Positions 31,490-41,723 of a DNA stretch of 64,000 nt are shown here, one piece after another. The translations under genes were made by a program, and so were the position numbers. This stretch comes from Serpula lacrymans var. lacrymans S7.9 (lineage: Eukaryota; Basidiomycota; Agaricomycetes; Boletales; Serpulaceae), in NCBI RefSeq assembly GCF_000218685.1, contig NW_006763292.1, forward strand, positions 2,366,897-2,430,896. The letters run 5' to 3'. The stretch's first letter is position 1. Each line of letters begins with the position of its first letter. The notes beneath the pieces are model-generated. The model was not told where the DNA came from. It was given only the letters and a program-made list of their open reading frames with translations, and searched no databases.

Positions 31490-33166
31490 ACACTTCAGTC
31501 AGCTGGAAAAGGTCAAAAGAAGAAGGGAAAGGAAAGACACAAGGATGAAGGAAAAGAGAAGGAAAAGGCAGATACGGCGGAGGAATTATCTGAATCTGAC
31601 TCCGAGGAGGAACAAAGTCATATTGCATTGGAACATGTACATATTCCCAAGCCCCTTGCTAAATGCATTCAAGCTGTCAGAACCCAATAAGACCAAAACA
31701 ACAATCATCATTGACTCCGGAGAAACATCCTACATGGTCCCTCACCGCTCCTGGTTTGAGCCAGGAACATACCATGTTCTGCATCCTCCAAGGACAATCA
31801 GTTTTGGGGATAAATCCTCTGTCAATGCCATTGGAATTGGAACAGTAATCCTACAAGCAACTGTTGGCAAAAAAGACTACAATAATACACTGTTAAATGT
31901 CTTACTTGTGCCAAACTTCACTTTAGCACTCATCTTTGTCCACAAATTGTCTAAAACGGGGTTATCAACACTTTTTCCAGCAGGGTCAAATGCTTGTGAA
32001 GTTCGGAAAAAGAAGAAGAAGGAACTTATCCTCACTGCCTTACACAAGCAAGGACTTTATCACATCCAAGCAAAACCCAAAATCAACCCAGAGTCAGCTT
32101 TTGCAGCAGTAGATGTAAATTTATTGCATTGCACAGGAGAATGGGATACATTGGAATGGACTGCTTGCAATGAATGGTTACAAAAGGACAGTTCCAGGAC
32201 ATAGACACCCTTACCGGAACCCCGGAGTTCTGTGAACCTTGTGCTTTAGGAAAGATGAAGAAATTACCTTTCAAGTCCACTGGAGGAAACCGAGCCAAGC
32301 ACCCCATACAAATTGTGCACTCAGATGTTGGAGGACCAATTAAACCAACTTCCAGGGAGGGTTTTTGGTACTGGATTATCATTGTAGATGATTTCTCCAA
32401 ATTTCCTTGGATATATTTCCTAAAACATAAAAGTGAAGCACTGGAATGATACAAGCAATGGAAAGAAGATGTCCAAACATTCTTCTGGACTCATTTGGGA
32501 GAAGAAAACTTCACTCCACTATACACAGAATTCCTCCGGAGCAATGGGGGAGGAGAATATACTAGCAATGCATTCAAAAATCAACTCCGAGGAGATGGTG
32601 TCATCCAAGAAATTACAGCTGCAGATACTCCAGAACAAAATGGCATTGCAGAACCCATGAATCAGACATTGGCTACATTAACAACCACTATGCTCCATGA
32701 TTCCAAGCTCCCAAAGTCATTTTAAACAGCTGCATATATCACAGCATGCAGCCCAGCATCAGGACTCCATGGAAAGACCCCATATGAAATACTGTTTAAA
32801 AGGAGAGTTGATCCAACTTTATTTCACCCTTTCAGGTGCCAAGCATATGCCTTGATTCCGAAAGACAAAAGGCAAGGGAAGTTTTACTCCAAGGGGCGCA
32901 AAGCCATAATGATTGGCTACACACATGGAAAGCAAGCCTATAAACTCCTAGACACTGAAAAACGGACTGTGTTTTCCAGTTGGCATGTCATATTCAATGA
33001 ATCAGGAAAGGTACAAAAGGATGATACTGCTTCCTGGAACACAGACCCTAGCACAGATCAGTGGGAGGGACTCATTCCAGAGAATGCTCACTATCCAGAC
33101 CAAAATACATTGGAGGAGGATGATCCTGACCCTTGGATCCGAGATCCAAATGAATTGCAAATGGAA
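31490..33166 (+). pseudogene. Copia B protease and integrase remnant
   Basis: The protease reads IIIDSGETSYMVPHRSWF in frame 31326-32204. The integrase begins near LHRRMGYIGMDCLQ, followed by the shared TGA, then VTKGQFQDIDTLTG, HSDVGGPI, FLRSNGGGEY and TPEQNGIAEPMNQ. It has private stops (for example the TGA after KSEALE and the TAA after LPKSF). The frame is cut at 33170 by the 1.81-kb insertion. Confidence 0.82.
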
Positions 33167-34989
33167 CCGCTGTCATGCACCAAAGTTGATTGGTAGCATG
33201 GACAGGTGTCAAGAATGAAGCGAATATTCAAAAAGACTCGCCTTTGCGCCACACAGGCACAGTGCCACGTGGAATAGTAATTAATATTGCCTTTTTCAAA
33301 CTTGTGGCTGATCAGCACCACCTCTATTAGGCAATCCAGTTGTGTTCACCTTTGCTTTTCCATTTGGTACTTTCCGTGTTTTAGCATTTCAGCAAATTTT
33401 TGTGTCACCACTGGCTACACATTGCGCCCTCGCTTTTGTCGCCCTCCCATACCTTTTTTTCTTTACTCAGTCCCACCATGGGACCCTTACTCTCTTTTTT
33501 ATTCTCACCGAATGGTTGCTTCTGGATCCCTATTCTGGTTCACCTCCTTGTCACCTCCACCCTCCTCCTCCTCATCTTATTTGCACCCCCACCATATCTG
33601 ATGTCACCACTTTCTATCCGTTTCCGTCGCCAATCCGTCAACAACCATGTGCCACTGCTGATATTAGCAAAGCCCTGGCGGCTGGTCCAAATTGGGCAAA
33701 AGGTCCATCTTCATGACATCGATCTTCCATCATATACCATCAAAACATCAGTCGCTTGTCTTGCCTGGTTGGAGCGTGGGTGGGTAGTTTTTGAGCTGGA
33801 GAAGGTTCATCCCCTTGCGTTGCCCATGTACATCGCTGTCCCATTCACTTGGGTACACTTATCTTTTGTCCATTGTCTTCGCTACAGCTACAGCTACCAC
33901 ACGCTGCCTGAGACTCACTTGTTCCAAATTGGAACTACTTCCCTCCCTCCCTTGTTTGACTAGGTGGTCCAGTACAACCAGTCCATTGGGAAGGCCATGG
34001 AACCGTCGGATTTGGACTAGGTGGTGGACCGGTGGCTCCAGTTTCTTTTTTTCAGCAGAACATTCATTTACAGTGCAATTAATTTTGATTTTTGAATCAT
34101 TTTTATGGACACATATTTTTTTTTAGAATGCCTGACTGACAATAAAGGAACTGTGTTGATACTGATATTTTTTTGCCTCGCCCTTTTTTTACTGCATTTT
34201 CCCATGACATCATGATTTTCCTGCTCTCTTTCTGCTATTGGACATTGCTTTATGGCTGTACAAACCTGTAACATTACTTACACAGCATTCATTGTTCTAT
34301 CTCTTTCTTTTCCTTATTTTGACAATCTTATCCTGTACTACCTACACAGGATTTGTCAGCGTACATTCCTTCCTTCATGTTCTTTCTCATTCTTTTTGCA
34401 CAGCTATACTGTGCATAGCCTACTTTTCTTTTACTATATGAACCCCTGTATTTTACTTTGTAAAAAAAACAAGAACTCCAATCCAGACTTCTTCTCTAAT
34501 CTCAAGTTCACTACTCTCTGCTACTTGTGATACAGTGTGGTCACAACACTTCCCACTGCTACTACTGTCAACTGCTGTCATTGTCACTTGTCACTTCCAA
34601 AGTCATTATTATCCCTTTCAATTAGAGTCCTTCTGAGCACTACAGTCTGTGTGTCAGGAGCCTGCTATCATTGGGAACCTCATCACCCTGTCATCTTGTC
34701 GTTCTCAAACCTACCTTGCGCTACCATTAGCAAGGTAGTGCTTGTCCATACTCGTCACCAAGCCCCCATCCTCTATAATTCAACTATCCCTCCTCCTCAA
34801 AACCCACACCCATACATCCTTGGGTTTGACTTTGAAGGATCATCATACGTACCACTCCACAAACAACCAGACCACTCCACTGCTCTAGGAGGCAAAGCCC
34901 ATAAACAAGTTCCATGGAATCTGGGAGGATTGTGTGTTAGTTTGTTTTGTGTGTGGTTTCCTAACTACAGTTCTCATCATCAACACCGC
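33167..34989 (+). mobile_element. 1.81-kb LTR-like element, copy B, inserted in copia B
   Basis: The insert is 33171-34985 (1815 bp) with the same TGTCATGCACC start and an ACA end. It is flanked by CCGC at 33167-33170 and 34986-34989. It is about 90% identical to the copy at 5813-7621 by eye. It has the same AATAAA (about 34141) and a degraded TATA box (CTATATGAAC instead of CTATATAAAC). Confidence 0.75.
33478..33963 (+). pseudogene. Uncharacterised ORF inside the 1.81-kb element (copy B), shortened
   Basis: Homologous to the ORF at 6122-6658. It reads MGPLLSFLFSPNGCFWIPIL onward for 161 codons and ends at a TAG where copy A has CAG. Beyond the stop the frame still matches to the copy A terminus. 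Relative to copy A it has two extra Leu codons (in frame), roughly 14 synonymous and 22 replacement differences by eye. Confidence 0.45.
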
Positions 34990-36588
34990 ATCTCCAAGGA
35001 GATGTTCTACAAGCAATAGAACCATATCAGCATGAAGGTGTTCCAAGAGTAGTGGGAGCACCTGATCAGCTAAGACACCCGCCACAACAGTCTCTACAAC
35101 CAAGACCCAAACACTGGCCATCTTCAGAAAGGAAAGCCAAAGTAGAGTCACAGTCAGTGGGAGGACAGCTCCTTAACATACAGCCAGCTGATGTGGAAAA
35201 AGTCTGAATACAGCTAGACAGCCTGTCCATCAGATCTGCTTCTGGAAGGCATACAACACCTCCAAGGAGACATTCAACACCTTCAGGAGTGAGTGGGGCA
35301 ACACACACACAAATGCGTCTACTCCCTGGAGTACCTGCACAAGTGCCTAAAAGAGCAGTCATGCCGACTCTAGATGAGGAACAGTCTTGAAAAGAGCAGC
35401 ACAACAACTCCATGGAGAAACCTAACACTCCTGAGGTTCACGAAGAAACATCTGATACAGAGGAGATATTCTTTGCTGGAATAGCAAGTACTGGTCCATC
35501 TAACACAGACCTTCAAAGGACACTAAACAAAGCCTTATCACATCTGGATGGAGAATTATAGAAGTCTGCCTTGGAGGAGGAACTTCTAAGTCTCAATACT
35601 AATGCAGTATATAACACTGTCCCACTTCCAAAGGGAGTGAAACCTATCACATCAAAACCTGTGTTCTGGATCAAGTTTGATCAAAACAGAAACATTGAAA
35701 GATACAAACTCCTGATTGTTGCACTTGGTTTTACTCAAAGGGAGGGGATTGATTACCAGGAAGTTTTTGCTCCAGTTGCAAACTTAGAGTCAATCCAAAT
35801 TATTCTAGCCCTAGCAGCAAAGTACAACCTAGAACTTGATCAAATGGACATATCCACAGCTTATCTCAATGGAGAACTTGAAGAAGAACTGTACATGCTT
35901 CCTCCAGGGGGTGTTCCTATCCAACCTGGATACTACTGGAGGTTGAAGAAATCCATCTACAGATTAAAACAAGCTAGTCGTACATAAAACAAAACCTTTG
36001 ATTGCAAGCTCCAGGAGCTTGGTTTCACAAGACTAAATGCAGAAACATGTCTCTATGTATTCCGGGACAACAAACAAATATGTTTTGTTGTTGTCTATGT
36101 AGATGACCTCCTCCTAGGAGCTTCATCCCGGAAATTCATGGATATCACAAAAGCCAAACTTGAATCCATATTCAAAATGTGGGACCTTGGAGAAGCAAAA
36201 TACATCCTTGGAATAGAAATCCAACGTGATTGTTCAAACAAAACAATCTCCCTATTGCAACGCCAATACATTGACACAGTCCTGGAGCGTACTGGAATGA
36301 AAAACTGCAAACCAGTATAGACACCAATGACCTATGGATCAAAACTCCTTGCAAACGCTCCAGGGGAAGATATTGTGCAACACAAGATGCATATTGAAGG
36401 GCGTCAAGTGTCATACCTCTCAATTGTAGGCTCCCTCATGTATGCCATGCTCGGAACCTGCCCAGACATTGCCTACGTTGTTGGAATACTAAGCAGACAT
36501 AGCTCAGCTCCAAGGAGCTATCACTGGGAAGCTGCAAAATGTGTCCTCAAATATCTGAAAGCAACCAGGGACATGGAACTACAATATG
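34990..36588 (+). pseudogene. Copia B linker and reverse transcriptase remnant
   Basis: After the 1.81-kb insert the Pro/Gln-rich linker resumes (GAPDQLRHPPQ-like). The reverse transcriptase follows from about 35571: VFWIKFDQNRNIERYKLLIV, DYQEVFAPVANLES, DQMDISTAYLNGELEEELYM, and VVYVDDLLLGAS at about 36092-36127. Private stops include TAA after QASRT and TAG after NCKPV. Confidence 0.85.
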
Positions 36589-37006
36589 ATGGCTGTTACG
36601 CATGAAGTGCTTAACAAAGTCTGAGGTTCATCAAGGTTTCAAAGAGACTTATCCGAAGACAAGTTCAAGAACATAGTTCTGAGTAGAGTTCTTCCAACAA
36701 GAGTTGGTCTTCTTCTGAGTAGAATTCTGGTCTTAGGTAGCTTTGTAAGCGTAAACTGCGTAGAATTGTATTGAAAAAATACTACTACTGTTATAAGCAT
36801 ATTTATAGGAAATAGAATTGGCAATAGGAGTTAGGTCCTATCTAGGGGAGGTCTGTCTGTTGAGGACTAATTACTATATAAGGTAATGTGAATGCAAAGA
36901 GAACGGAGATGTGCGTGAAGGAAATGAGTCACCAGTCCAATAGTATAACCAATGAGTAAAGGAAAACAAGTAGTCCGTAAAAAAGAATAGAAATTGTAAC
37001 AATGGC
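36589..37006. mobile_element. Solo LTR (family E) with target duplication ATGGC
   Basis: The sequence 36594-37001 (408 bp) begins TGTTACGCATGA and ends AAATTGTAACA. It is flanked by ATGGC (36589-36593, 37002-37006), and removing it restores the copia sequence CAATATGATGGCACAGA. A TATATAAGG box occurs at about 36874. Confidence 0.88.
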
Positions 37007-38197
37007 ACAGATGTCTCCATGGACATGGATTTCTATGGATATTCAGATGCAGATTGGTCTGGAGACCCAGACACATCCCGATCAACATCAGGCTTTGTTT
37101 TTATCACCATCCGAGGAACAATCTCCTGGACAAGCCAAAGACAAAGCATGGTAGCTTTATCCTCCACGGAGTCAGAGTGCATTGGATTGAGCAATGCCGG
37201 ACAACACCTTGCATGACTTCTGTAAGGACCATTCATTTTCTTATCTTCTCACTCCATGTCTTGGTTCTCAAATGCTTTTCCTGTCACACCTCTGACTTTA
37301 GGGCTGGAGAAATCTTTGGCTATTCTGCTTCTCATAGCCCTCACAGGCTTTCTCAATCATTGTTACCACTTTATATCGCAGATCAGAGACTGGGTATTGC
37401 GCCCAGCCAGCACAATGGGTAAGGACTGGTGGTAAGCATCTCACCAACCAGCTCCAAGCCCCATCAGTGCCTGGAGATACTAATAGACACTTTAGCCAGG
37501 ATTGTACCTCATCATGAGGATACGGTTCCTGGACATGCATGACAATACTTATTATTAGTACACGTTCTCACCTGCTGATTAATCTTCAAAGTTGTACGAT
37601 AGTTGTCCCTTTTTCTTATTGGTTGATTCTCCCCTCAGACCTCTTTCCTGTTATTCCTCTTTCGGTCTGAGGGATAGACGGTTAGCTATATAGAGCCTTA
37701 TCTATTCATGTATAGTCCTTAACTTTCTATTACTTGAATTACCCGCTTTACTCCTCATCAGAAACCTCTGAGTCTACTCCCATATCCTCTACTTGCTATA
37801 TTCACTAGCATCTGTTGATCTTCAAGACTCACTGTACCTCTTACTCCCTGCAAGTGCAGTCGGAGATAGGTAGTGTTTTTGTTATAGTTTATTGTTGCCT
37901 CACAGCTTCGGACATTTTTTGAAGAAATTGGACATGCTCAAAATGGACCTACAACATTGCACTGTGACAATCAAGCAGCTATCATTCTTACATGAGATCC
38001 GCAGTTCCGTGCTCGCACAAAACATATTCAACGGAAATATCATTTTATCCAAGATGACTTAGTATCAAAGGGAGAGGCAGTAATCAGATATGTTCCTACA
38101 GGAGATATGGTTGCCGACATTCTCACTAAACCCCTCACTCACGAAAAACACTGGAAATTCTCTAAAGCTATGGGACTACGGTTGCACTTGAGTGGGA
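37007..38197 (+). pseudogene. Copia B RNase H remnant, interrupted
   Basis: RNase H reads FYGYSDADWSGDPDTSRST from about 37026 to EQCRT.../AGQHLA at about 37215. It is then split by the 684-bp LTR and resumes at about 37905 (TFFEEIGHAQNGPTTLHCD). The C-terminus continues past KYHFIQDDLVSKGEAVIRYV to LTHEKHWKFSKAMGL, ending just before the purine-rich TTGAGTGGGAG (likely polypurine tract) beside the 3' LTR. Confidence 0.82.
37216..37909. mobile_element. Solo LTR (family F) with near-perfect target duplication
   Basis: The sequence 37221-37904 (684 bp) starts TGTAAGGACC and ends GCCTCACA. The flanks are ACTTC and GCTTC (one mismatch), and excision restores TTGCATGGCTTCGGAC as in copia A. No coding capacity. 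Confidence 0.8.
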
Positions 38198-38444
38198 GTG
38201 ACAAAACCGGATAAACCCGGTCTCTGCTAAAGCAGCCATTGTTCTCCATGGAGTCACCATTGTACTCCTAGGAGTCATTATACTGTAGCGAGTAGCACCT
38301 CCAACTATAAGTAGTAGGGGGTTTAGTATAGAAATACCTCAGTCGTTTCTATAGCCTCTTAGGCAGCAGCTGAGGTATGTTACATTACATTTATTAGAGG
38401 TCATCTTAAACTAACATCTATTGTAGTTTCACTTAGATTTATTA
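38198..38444 (+). repeat. 3' LTR of copia B (long form)
   Basis: Starts TGACAAAACCGGATAAACCC and ends TTAGATTTATTA next to the TCAAG duplication. It contains the TCCTAGGAGTCATTATACTG block and the extra TTACATTTATTAGAGG segment absent from the 5' LTR (30236-30425). Confidence 0.85.
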
Positions 38445-38861
38445 TCAAGTTAGGCACTAAGGTCTGCAGAAGGGCCTAGCACATGAGCTAAGCTAACTCC
38501 CAACCTTGTACTCTGTTCTGCTCCCACAGTGCACCCCTGTCCTCCAAACTCCAACGGTTCTGAAGGTCACCTTTCTGACAATGATTGTGGAACTTGAGAA
38601 AAACAAATGTGGTATAGGGGATGAAAGGAAGGACTGATACTTATTACTCAAAGGTGCAGTGCTGTTTTTGACACAAATATTTTCTTGGGTGTGAAAATGA
38701 CTATATTTTAATATGTCTGATGGGCAGTGGCGCAAGTGGCGCGCCTTTACAAATTTAAAAGGGTCTGACTATAGTACCCGAGCCGAAGTAGGCTATCCGA
38801 TTATGTAACTGTCAGGACGATTAGATCAATCGCAAACTGGGAAACTTTCTGCGACAATAAA

Positions 38862-40918
38862 ATGGAATCTTTTGAAACCTATCAAACACCTCTGTCCAGG
38901 TGAGTATCTATTTTACAAAACTAACCAGTCTACTTAATTGTTACTTCATAGTCGATATGCGAGCAAGGCAATGGCGTACCTCTTTTCCCCAGCAGTGCGT
39001 TTCTCGATGTTTAGATCTGAGATGGTGTATTTCTAAAATTCGGCCTGAGCTAGCATCGATTTCATACATGGAGAGAACTATGGCTAAGCCTTGCGATTGC
39101 TGAAAAACAGCTTGGTCTGCCGATTTCAGATGAAGCAATTGAGCAAATGAAGGCAAACCTGGTTAGTCCCTGTTCTGTCTTTTGTAATCTGATCGTGTTT
39201 AAAATGTTCCGGATATCCTTGACTTATGCTCCATTGTTAGGACCTTACGCCTGAGCAGTTTGACACTGCAGCAAAAGAAGAGAAAAAACGTCGCCATGAT
39301 GTTATGGCCCATGTGCATACATTCGGTCAGGTTGCGCCAGCCGCAGCAGGTATTATCCAGTATGTTACTCAACTAGTGCATCTTTCCAGGACGAATATGC
39401 TGACAAGTGCCCGATCCTTGCAGTTTGGGGGCTACATCTTGCTATGTGACCGAGTACGTGCATTCATTGTAACTGTTTTAACTTCATCATGATTTAGCTT
39501 TTCCCCATCAGTAATGCCGACCTTATATTTATTCGCACTGCCCTCACATACCTTATGCGTTCATTGGCTGTCCTTATATCCCGTCTATCGGCATTTGCAG
39601 CACAATATCGCGCGCTTCCAACTCTTGGGTTCACCCATTTCCAACCAGCGCAGCTGACCACAGTAGGCAAAAGAGCAACGCTGTGGATCCAGGTTCGTTC
39701 GTTCATTCAAGCTACTCCTGCTACCTTATTCAGCAAGGAACTATCCCATAGGAACTTCTGTGGGATCTCCGAAACATTAAGCGTTCCCGTGATGATATAG
39801 GTTTCCGCGGTGTCAAAGGTACTACTGGCACACAAGCTAGTTTTTTGGCCTTGTTTGATGGCGACCATGACAAGGTACTGTTGATCAGTCTGGTATTGTA
39901 TCCGCGTATCTGAGTAGATGGGTTTTAATCAGGTTGAGGAACTGGATACCCTGGTAACCAAGTTATCGGGTTTTGAATACGCATATCCTGTGACATCGCA
40001 GACCTATTCTCGGAAAATCGACATCGACGTTCTCTCTCCGTTGGCATCATTGGGAGCTACGGCACATAAGATTGCGACTGATTTGCGTTTGTTAGCCAAT
40101 TTGAAGGTATTACTATCAGTCTTCGTATTATCATCACCCCTTAGACTGGTGTGTTGTTTGTGCGAATTAGGAAGTGGAAGAACCATTTGAGTCTACGCAA
40201 ATTGGTTCCTCTGCAATGGCCTACAAGCGGAACCCGATGCGTTCTGAGCGTGTCTGTAGTCTCGCAAGGCATCTCATGACGCTGCACCAAAATGCTCTCA
40301 TGACTTCGAGTGTCCAATGGTTCGAGCGTACCCTAGATGATAGGTGAGGCTTTGCGACCTGCTTTGGGTGTTCTATAATCTGACTCTGTCCGCTAGTGCC
40401 AACCGTCGGATCACCCTTCCCGAAGCATTCCTGACAGCCGATATAGTGCTATCGACGCTCCAGAATGTCTCCGAGGGGCTTGTGGTATATCCCAAAGTCA
40501 TTGAACGTCGTATATCTCAAGAGCTGCCTTTCATGGCGACCGAAAATATTATTATGGCCATGGTCAAGCAGGGTGGGGATAGACAAGAAGCTCATGAAAA
40601 GATTAGGGTAATTGCGAATATCTTTATTCCGCTTCTTTTCTTTCATGCTAACCGAACTCGCAGGTGCTCTCCCACGAAGCTGCATACCAAGTAAAGCAAC
40701 TCGGTTTGGAAAATGATCTCATTGAACGCGTGCGGAACGATGCCTATTTTGACCCTATCAAGGGACAGCTGGAGGAGCTGTTGGATCCGCAGAGCTTTGT
40801 CGGCCGTGCTCCCGAGCAAGTTGACAAATTTCTGAGGGAGTGGGTAAGCCCAGCCCTTGATGATGGTGAACTAAAGGAGGCCATTGAGAAAGGTGGGAAG
40901 ATCGAGCTGCATGTTTGA
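38862..40918 (+). CDS. ADE13: Adenylosuccinate lyase
   Basis: Eleven exons: 38862-38899, 38952-38994, 39054-39161, 39241-39359, 39424-39453, 39512-39692, 39752-39874, 39933-40106, 40171-40343, 40397-40607 and 40664-40918 (484 aa). It starts [18 protein letters not shown] and continues [34 protein letters not shown] and [15 protein letters not shown]. The fumarase/ASL superfamily signature [15 protein letters not shown] lies near residues 284-298. The enzyme cleaves SAICAR to AICAR and adenylosuccinate to AMP in cytosolic purine synthesis. The length matches the yeast enzyme (482 aa). No disruption is seen, although the gene starts about 280 bp from the nested repeats. Confidence 0.97.
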
Positions 40919-41723
40919 TTTCATCCATGTGTGTTCAGACCAATAGGGGTTAATAAATAGTGTATTGGAGCTGAAGGAGATCATGGGTCATGATGTGTAC
41001 AGCCCAGCATGATTATCATTCTCCACTGATGGCGGTGAATGTCACAAATAGCCTCTCAGCTGTGATATGGATTTTCACTGAGGCAAAGTGCAGACGCCGA
41101 AGCATCAGCATGCTGTCACAGGCTGTCAAACTGAGGCAGGCAACCACAATCGCGGAGATATCGGTGTTTGAATAGTTTATTGTCCGCCAACGCGTGTTCG
41201 TTGTCGCCACTGGTGGCGGAACAGCATCCCTCCTTCTCTGTCTTCCTTCAGATTCGTATTATTTGCAGCTTGAGACTTGCTTTTGAGGCTCATAAATACC
41301 GGAAAGGGACCCTTAGAACAGTGAGCAGCCTTTCTTGCATTTGCAGTGCGTTTTGTGCTCATTTTGCACGTATCAAGGCGCGCCATCATTTCGCACGCTG
41401 GTGTCCAGGGTGTCCTTTGTCGGCATATATCACATCAACCTTTCTTCGCTATTTCTTGTACTTATCCACCCCAGCTATTTGCTCTTTCTCTCTTCTAGTT
41501 GAGGAGTACTTCGTTATATACAGCCTGAGAGTCTCTGTCGTAAGTCCGACTTCATTCAGCCGTTTCGGTTATGTTCTGTCCATCTGGCTGAGCATTCCCC
41601 ACGCCGACGCGCTTTTATATCTGCCAGTGTATTAAACCCCCGTCCCTTTTCGGCTCAACTCTGCATCTTTTTCCCGTGCAAGGATTTCTCAGCTAGCCTC
41701 CCATCTACCTTCTCCTGGTCGCC
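40919..41723. other. Intergenic, upstream region of the kinase gene
   Basis: 805 bp between the ADE13 stop and the kinase start. The last 100 bp is pyrimidine-rich (CCCCGTCCCTTTTCGGCTC, CTTTTTCCCG), as in many fungal promoters and 5' UTRs. A plus-strand frame at 41168-41635 has no recognisable content. Confidence 0.4.

Larger units (their letters stand above)
30231..38449 (+). mobile_element. Copia B: degenerate Ty1/copia retrotransposon with target duplication TCAAG
   Basis: The element spans 30236-38444, flanked by TCAAG at 30231-30235 and 38445-38449. 5' LTR 30236-about 30425; 3' LTR about 38198-38444 (long form). It has the same gag, protease, integrase, reverse transcriptase and RNase H order as copia A and roughly 90% or more identity over coding parts. 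Three insertions are bounded here: a 1.81-kb element (33171-34985), a 408-bp LTR (36594-37001) and a 684-bp LTR (37221-37904). A fourth is likely near 30690-30950. Many private stop codons show it is dead. Confidence 0.9.
29678..38582 (+). mobile_element. Long LTR (family D) split by insertion of copia B
   Basis: The LTR halves are 29678-30235 and about 38450-38582, roughly 690 bp together. A related copy in the opposite orientation lies at about 58272-58960 and reads straight across the point where copia B is inserted here (GTTCACTC...-CAAGTTAG). It has a TATATAA-type box (about 30072). GATTG flanks both outer ends (29673-29677 and 38583-38587), a plausible target duplication, though the exact terminal bases are uncertain. 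Confidence 0.6.

Noticed and set aside
37370..37460. tRNA-like pattern on the minus strand within the family F LTR
   Set aside because: No B box and no cloverleaf; only a weak A-box match.
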